This document shows positions 7,350 through 10,358 of a stretch of DNA of 10,358 bases, in pieces (position 1 is the stretch's first letter; each line of letters starts with the position of its first letter). Location of the stretch: NCBI GenBank assembly GCA_030146605.1, contig JASLBO010000355.1, positions 1 through 10,358 on the forward strand, read 5' to 3'. The notes under the pieces were generated by a model, which made no database searches, had not been told where the DNA came from, and worked only from the letters and a program-made list of their open reading frames with translations. Both the position numbers and the translations under genes were made by a program. This DNA is from Sphingomonas sp. (GTDB lineage Bacteria > Pseudomonadota > Alphaproteobacteria > Sphingomonadales > Sphingomonadaceae).

Positions 7350-7366
7350 GATATGATCCATGTTAT

Positions 7367-7393
7367 GCAGCGGGCGACGAACGCGCCCGCTGC
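7367..7393 (-). terminator. Strong GC hairpin after exbD
   Basis: GCAGCGGGCG (7367-7376) is perfectly complementary to CGCCCGCTGC (7384-7393), a ten-pair, nearly all G/C stem with a seven-base loop. It begins 12 bases after the exbD stop. Minus-strand sequence after the stem is ATAACATGG, with only a poor U-tract, so it could end most exbD transcripts, protect the exbD 3' end, or just lie within an operon transcript. A chance ten-pair stem with so short a loop is unlikely in 10 kb. Confidence 0.6.
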
Positions 7394-7405
7394 CGCGCCT
7401 GTTCC

Positions 7406-7816
7406 TCAGTCTTCGAGCGGCCGGTTGCCGATAAAGCCGAGCCGTTCGACGCCCGCACGCTTGACCAGCGCCAGCACCGAATCGAACCGTTCGTAGCGCG
7501 CGTCGGGATCGGTGTTCATGTGGAGCACCGCGGCTGCATCGCGCTGCATCGTCGCCAGCAATGCGGGCAGTTCGGCATCGGCGATACGGCGGCCGTCCCA
7601 GAACAGCGTCCCGCCGCGATCGATGCCGAGCTGGTGCGGCCGCTCGATCTCGGCCTTCGCCTTCAGCTTGCCGGGCAAGTCGATCGGCACCTTGTGCGTG
7701 GCGACCGGGATGCTGAGGATCATCACGATCAGCAGCACCAGCATCACATCGATGAACGGCGTGACGTTGATCGCACTGAACGGAACGGGCTCGGGGACAC
7801 GCGCGGCCTTGACCAT
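7406..7816 (-). CDS. ExbD/TolR-family biopolymer transport protein
   Basis: A 136-residue inner-membrane protein of the ExbD/TolR family, which uses proton motive force together with an ExbB/TolQ channel to energise TonB- or Tol-type envelope processes. A short cytoplasmic N-terminus leads into INVTPFIDVMLVLLIVMILSIP (16-37), the family's single transmembrane helix, with the essential Asp at D23. The rest is a periplasmic domain (VPIDLPG near 43-49, GTLFWDGRRI, MNTDPDARYERFDSVLALVKRAGVERLGFIGN). The start is fixed at 7816 by an excellent AGGAGAGG Shine-Dalgarno sequence seven bases upstream. In-frame ATGs at 7831 and 7834 would place that site inside the gene. No exbB/tolQ or tonB lies in the window, so this copy is orphaned here and its partner must be elsewhere. 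A hairpin and then the lipoprotein gene follow. A dyad over the likely promoter suggests repression. Confidence 0.92.
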   Translation of the reverse strand: MVKAARVPEPVPFSAINVTPFIDVMLVLLIVMILSIPVATHKVPIDLPGKLKAKAEIERPHQLGIDRGGTLFWDGRRIADAELPALLATMQRDAAAVLHMNTDPDARYERFDSVLALVKRAGVERLGFIGNRPLED

Positions 7817-7835
7817 GGCACCTCTCCTCATCATT

Positions 7836-7871
7836 GATGATGTAACATATCATCCAGGAAGAGGCGCGCAA
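7836..7871 (-). promoter_or_regulatory. Putative exbD promoter with overlapping dyad operator
   Basis: On the minus strand TTGCGC (plus 7866-7871) and TATGTT (plus 7844-7849), spaced 16 bases, make a plausible -35/-10 pair with a short leader ahead of the exbD Shine-Dalgarno. An imperfect 19-base dyad at 7836-7854 (arms GATGAT and ATCATC, core ATGTAACAT) covers the -10. It is AT-rich in a very GC-rich window. This is the usual place for a repressor such as a Fur/Zur-type metalloregulator, but the regulator's identity is inference only. Confidence 0.4.
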
Positions 7872-8004
7872 CTACTCCCGTCGCCCGACTGTTGGCCCTT
7901 GCCGCGGCCGCCTGGCTATAGGCGTCGACGCCGCGTCCCGTGGCGTGGCGGCTTCCCCGATGGACCGGCGGCATGCCGCTTGCGCGCCGCCGCCGGGTCA
8001 AGCA
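7872..8004. other. Intergenic stretch downstream of the acidic-protein gene
   Basis: No gene is supported here. A perfect palindrome GCGGCATGCCGC at 7968-7979 lies about 25 bases past the stop of the acidic-protein gene and could fold in its transcript. No T-run follows on the minus strand, so a terminator role is weak. Confidence 0.4.
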
Positions 8005-8352
8005 TCAGGGTTCGAGCGCCACGTCCTCGCCGTCATCGAGTTCGTCGTCCAGCTCGTCTTCTTCGACATCCTCGTCGTCGAGATCGGCCTGGATGTCGTC
8101 CTCGCGAATATCCTCTTCGTCCGGATCGGCGTCGTCATCCTCTTCGCCGATCTCGCCGTCGACCATGGTCAGTTCGTCTTCGCTGGCGATCCCGTCCGGG
8201 TCGTCGAGCCCCAGCGGAATATCGGTCAGGATCGTGCCGTTGCTCGGCCCGTCCTGCGTAGCCTCGACGATCTCGGCGCCCTGGCTCTCGTCATAGCCTT
8301 CTTCGGTCCAACCTTCTTCGGTCGGACGTGCCGGAACCTGGTTGCCGCCCAT
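8005..8352 (-). CDS. Extremely acidic small hypothetical protein
   Basis: I do not recognise a named family. The 115-residue product has 48 Asp/Glu, two Arg and no Lys. The N-terminal third (MGGNQVPARPTEEGWTEEGY) contains a duplicated TEEG-aromatic unit, followed by DESQGAEIVEATQ and a short hydrophobic patch ILTDIPLGL (41-49). From residue 71 to 110, 28 of 40 residues are Asp or Glu, so the tail is probably disordered. There is no signal peptide or membrane segment, so it is likely cytoplasmic. The ATG at 8350-8352 has AGAGGA about seven bases upstream, and the frame above it continues open only as a non-coding-looking extension. Third-base G/C use fits a real gene. It lies 96 bases after the MFS gene and could be co-transcribed. 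Possible roles are a metal- or basic-protein-binding acidic tail or a DNA mimic, both speculative. Confidence 0.75.
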   Translation of the reverse strand: MGGNQVPARPTEEGWTEEGYDESQGAEIVEATQDGPSNGTILTDIPLGLDDPDGIASEDELTMVDGEIGEEDDDADPDEEDIREDDIQADLDDEDVEEDELDDELDDGEDVALEP

Positions 8353-8448
8353 AAACTGTCCTCTTCGCTGGAGGGGGCGAGAAATGTCCCCCGTCACGGT
8401 CGAACGGCAATCGTGCCACATCCGTTCCGTCGCGGCGAGTGCCGGCGC
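8353..8448. other. Gap between MFS transporter and acidic-protein genes
   Basis: A 96-base gap in same-direction genes. It holds the acidic gene's AGAGGA ribosome site near its right-hand start. No convincing promoter or T-tailed hairpin was seen, so read-through from the transporter gene is possible. Confidence 0.4.
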
Positions 8449-9684
8449 TCAGCTCGGGCGAAAAAGCCGGCCCTTTTCGGCAACCGCGACGGCGACAAAG
8501 GCGAGCACGCCCATTGCGAGAAAGCCCGTATACAGCGGCACGGTGGTGCCGTCGAACGCCTGGCCGATCTGCGCGCCGATCACCGCCCCGCCCAGGGTCG
8601 CGACGAAGCCCTGGAGGCTCGACGCGGTGCCGGCGATCTCGCCCATCCGCTCCATCGCCATCGCCGAGAAATTGGAAGTCGCCAGCCCGAAGCTCGCCAT
8701 CATCAGCGCCTGGAGGATCGCGAAGCTCCACAAATTCTCGTGCCCCGAAAAAGCGACTGCCAGGTGAATCGCGGCAAACAGGATCAGCGCCGAAAGCGCG
8801 GTGTGCGAAATCCGCCGCGTACCGATCCGCATCACGATCCGCGAATTGAGGAAGGATCCGATCGCCATCGTGCCGGCGACCGCGGCGAAGACCAGGGTGA
8901 GCAGCTCGGGCCGGCCGAACACCACTTCCATGATCTGCTGCACCGAGCCGATGAACCCGAACAGCCCGCCGGACAGCAATGCCGCCGCGATCGTGTAGCC
9001 CACGGCGCCGCGATCGCGCAGCACCAGCGCATAATCGGCGGCGATCCGCCCCGGCCGCAGCGACTGGCGCGAGCCGGGATCGAGCGTTTCGGGCATGCGC
9101 AGCCAGAACCACGCCACCACCAGCGCCGAGACCGCGGCGACGCCCCAGAAGATCACCCGCCACGATCCGCCCAGCGCGAGCACGCCCTGCCCGAAGGCGG
9201 GCGCGAAGACCGGCGCCGCCATGAAGACGATGAACGCGAGGCTCATCACCCGCGCCATCGCCCGCCCGGCGAAACAGTCGCGCACCAGCGCCACCGTCAC
9301 CACCCGCGCGCCGGCCGCCGACGCGCCCATCGCCGCCCGCGCGATCAGCAGCAGCACGAAGCTGCCCGAGATCGCGGCGAGCGCGCTGGTCAACACATAG
9401 CTGATCAAGGCGATGATCAGCACCGGGCGCCGCCCGAACCGGTCCGACAGCGGCCCGTAGATCAATTGCGCGAAGGCGAAGCCGAGCAGGAAGGCGGTGA
9501 TCACGAACTGGCGGTGATTGGGCTCGGCGACGTCGAGGCTGGCGCCGATCGCAGGCAAGGCCGGCAGCATCGAATCGATCCCGAGCGCGGTCAGCGCCAT
9601 CATCGCCGCGATCAGCGTGACGAACTCGCCGAAGCGGAGCGGCGCGCGATTGGCGGATTCGGTGGAGAGATGCGGCTCGGACAT
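8449..9684 (-). CDS. Bcr/CflA-type MFS multidrug efflux transporter
   Basis: A 411-residue major facilitator protein with about 12 hydrophobic segments, expected in the inner membrane as a drug/proton antiporter. Features fit the Bcr/CflA (DHA1) branch. The first helix carries ALGIDSMLPALPAIG (33-47), with an acidic residue in TM1 as in Bcr. Motif A, YGPLSDRFGRRP, is at 76-87, RAAMGASAAGARVVTVALVRD (116-136) follows, and the antiporter-like APAFGQGVLALGGSWRVIFW (161-180) matches motif C plus the GWR-IF turn. The second half has a loop near GRPELLTLVFAAVAGTMAIGSFLNSR. The start ATG 9682-9684 is the first in-frame ATG before the hydrophobic domain. Its ribosome site is weak, and an upstream ATG at 9774 would lie in the intergenic palindrome. 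It is divergent from the 2-oxoglutarate oxygenase gene. The substrate is not predictable (chloramphenicol, bicyclomycin or others in the family). Confidence 0.92.
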   Translation of the reverse strand: MSEPHLSTESANRAPLRFGEFVTLIAAMMALTALGIDSMLPALPAIGASLDVAEPNHRQFVITAFLLGFAFAQLIYGPLSDRFGRRPVLIIALISYVLTSALAAISGSFVLLLIARAAMGASAAGARVVTVALVRDCFAGRAMARVMSLAFIVFMAAPVFAPAFGQGVLALGGSWRVIFWGVAAVSALVVAWFWLRMPETLDPGSRQSLRPGRIAADYALVLRDRGAVGYTIAAALLSGGLFGFIGSVQQIMEVVFGRPELLTLVFAAVAGTMAIGSFLNSRIVMRIGTRRISHTALSALILFAAIHLAVAFSGHENLWSFAILQALMMASFGLATSNFSAMAMERMGEIAGTASSLQGFVATLGGAVIGAQIGQAFDGTTVPLYTGFLAMGVLAFVAVAVAEKGRLFRPS

Positions 9685-9872
9685 CGCGTGCCAATGGCGG
9701 ATCGCGGCGCGGGCGTCACCCCCTTGCGCGGACTCGAGGTTCAGGCGACGGTGCTTCCATGCTCCCCCTTGCAAGGGAGGGTTGCCGGAGATCGGTACAC
9801 CCGCGCCCCGCGCACGACGCTTGTTCGCCGGTGCCCCGCGGGTCTATCGGGATCCGACACACGGAGACTCGC
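9685..9872. promoter_or_regulatory. Divergent promoter region of the transporter and oxygenase genes
   Basis: A 188-base gap with both genes starting outward. A weak promoter-like pair, TTGTTC (9821-9826) and CTATCG (9844-9849, spacing 17), faces the oxygenase. GGAG (9863-9866) is its ribosome site. A palindromic repeat is listed separately. No small gene is supported. Confidence 0.4.
9762..9781. repeat. G/C-rich palindromic element, possible dispersed intergenic repeat
   Basis: The core CCCTTGCAAGGG (9766-9777) is a perfect 12-base palindrome. After one mismatch, further C/G pairing and a wobble pair extend it to 9762-9781. A second CCCCCTTGC occurs at 9719-9727, 45 bases upstream. The purine/pyrimidine run character resembles short palindromes scattered between genes in sphingomonad genomes. 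That comparison is from general knowledge and not verified here. Confidence 0.45.
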
Positions 9873-10358
9873 ATGCTCGATACCCTCGCCGAGATCCCGG
9901 CGCTTTCGCTCGCCGATCAGCAATCCGATCCCGAAGGCTTCGCCCGGGAATTCGGCCGCTCTTTCCAGCGCTTCGGCTTCGCGGTGGTGCGCGATCACGG
10001 CATCCCCGATGCGCTGATCGAACGCGCCTGGGCGATGACCAAGGCGTTCTTCGACCTGCCCGAGGCGGAGAAACGCGCCTATTTCATCGAAGGCGGCGGC
10101 GGCGCGCGCGGCTACACGCCGTTCAAGACCGAGATTGCCAAGGGCGCGACCCATGTCGACCTCAAGGAATTCTGGCATGTCGGCCGCCAGCTCGCCGAAG
10201 GTCATCGCTTCGCCGACAAGATGCCCGCGAACATCTGGCCCGATCGCCCCCAGGGCTTCCGCGAGACCTTTCTCGAGCTGTTCCAGGCGTTCGACGACGC
10301 CGGCGACAAATTGCTCTCGGCGATCGCGCGCTATCTTGGTCTCGCGCCCGACTGGTTC
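9873..10358 (+). CDS. Isopenicillin-N-synthase-like 2-oxoglutarate/Fe(II) oxygenase, N-terminal part (3' cut by window)
   Basis: The frame runs open from ATG 9873 to the right edge, giving 162 residues. It matches the N-terminal DIOX_N domain of the isopenicillin N synthase-like family, soluble enzymes using Fe(II), oxygen and usually 2-oxoglutarate. Family-like features are IPALSLADQQ (8-17), FGRSFQRFGFAVVRDHGIPDALIERAW (27-53), FFDLPEAEKRAYF (59-71), ARGYTPFKTEIAKG (78-91) and VDLKEFWHVGR (95-105), the last typical of the bacterial IPNS-like group. The Fe-binding HxD...H residues lie downstream, outside the window, so activity cannot be judged. GGAG eight bases ahead of the ATG supports the start. 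It is divergent from the MFS gene. The full protein should be about 310-350 residues. The substrate is unknown, and beta-lactam synthesis should not be assumed. Confidence 0.9.
   Translation, partial: MLDTLAEIPALSLADQQSDPEGFAREFGRSFQRFGFAVVRDHGIPDALIERAWAMTKAFFDLPEAEKRAYFIEGGGGARGYTPFKTEIAKGATHVDLKEFWHVGRQLAEGHRFADKMPANIWPDRPQGFRETFLELFQAFDDAGDKLLSAIARYLGLAPDWF

Noticed and set aside
7350-7361. An alternative lipoprotein start at ATG 7359-7361.
   Set aside because: It would put an acidic MDHI in front of a good signal peptide, and it lacks any ribosome site.
6034-7816. A tol-pal operon.
   Set aside because: Only a TolR/ExbD-like protein and a YbgC-like thioesterase are present, in a different order, with no tolQ, tolA, tolB or pal. 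The lipoprotein has a MliC domain and not an OmpA-like peptidoglycan-binding domain.
8030-8170. Repeated TCG/GTC triplets resembling a tandem repeat or CRISPR-like array.
   Set aside because: There is no regular unit or spacer pattern. The run is the complement of Asp/Glu codons (GAC, GAG, GAT) in the acidic tail.
7945-10017. A 690-codon open frame on the plus strand across the acidic-protein and MFS genes.
   Set aside because: Its product is low-complexity, rich in His, Arg and Gln, while the opposite strand encodes a clear transporter with motif A and 12 hydrophobic segments.
9873-10358. A beta-lactam biosynthesis gene.
   Set aside because: The IPNS-like fold is shared by many unrelated oxygenases. 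No other beta-lactam genes are nearby, and the catalytic half is outside the window.

Overview
The window is high-GC DNA (by eye about two thirds G+C, strongly G/C at third codon positions). It is gene-dense with short gaps, and I read it as an ordinary chromosomal stretch of an alphaproteobacterium. Protein style and gene content suggest a sphingomonad (Sphingomonas or a relative), but this is inference from sequence character and not a database match. I see no rRNA, tRNA, CRISPR array, insertion sequence or phage gene. Every long stretch is explained by ten genes plus one partial gene at the right edge.

Layout. (1) Positions 1-2339, plus strand: a tightly packed molybdoenzyme cassette. It holds the C-terminal part of an FdhF/YdeP-type molybdopterin oxidoreductase, then fdhD (sulfurtransferase for the molybdenum cofactor), then mobA (molybdenum cofactor guanylyltransferase), with 4-base overlaps at both junctions. 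MobA makes the bis-MGD cofactor, FdhD sulfurates it, and the oxidoreductase uses it. (2) Positions 2367-3212, minus strand: a DUF2236/MpaB-like putative oxygenase, convergent with mobA. (3) Positions 3368-6037, plus strand: ppc, a complete phosphoenolpyruvate carboxylase feeding oxaloacetate into the TCA cycle, divergent from the oxygenase across a 155-base gap.

(4) Positions 6034-7816, minus strand: a run read as exbD, then a two-domain lipoprotein (NTF2-like region plus a C-terminal MliC-type lysozyme-inhibitor domain), then a small hotdog-fold acyl-CoA thioesterase. The thioesterase shares a CTAG stop palindrome with ppc. Both gaps in this run hold strong hairpins, and an AT-rich dyad lies over a plausible -10 element upstream of exbD. 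(5) Positions 8005-8352, minus: a small, extremely acidic hypothetical protein. (6) Positions 8449-9684, minus: a Bcr/CflA-type MFS drug efflux transporter. (7) From 9873 to the right edge, plus: the N-terminal 162 residues of an isopenicillin-N-synthase-like 2-oxoglutarate/Fe(II) oxygenase, divergent from the transporter. The gap between them carries a G/C-rich palindrome that looks like a dispersed intergenic repeat.

I did not find a clear new multi-gene system. The parts most worth a second look are the orphan exbD-lipoprotein-thioesterase run with its hairpins and dyad, the NTF2-MliC lipoprotein architecture, the acidic small protein, and the probable CTG start of fdhD.
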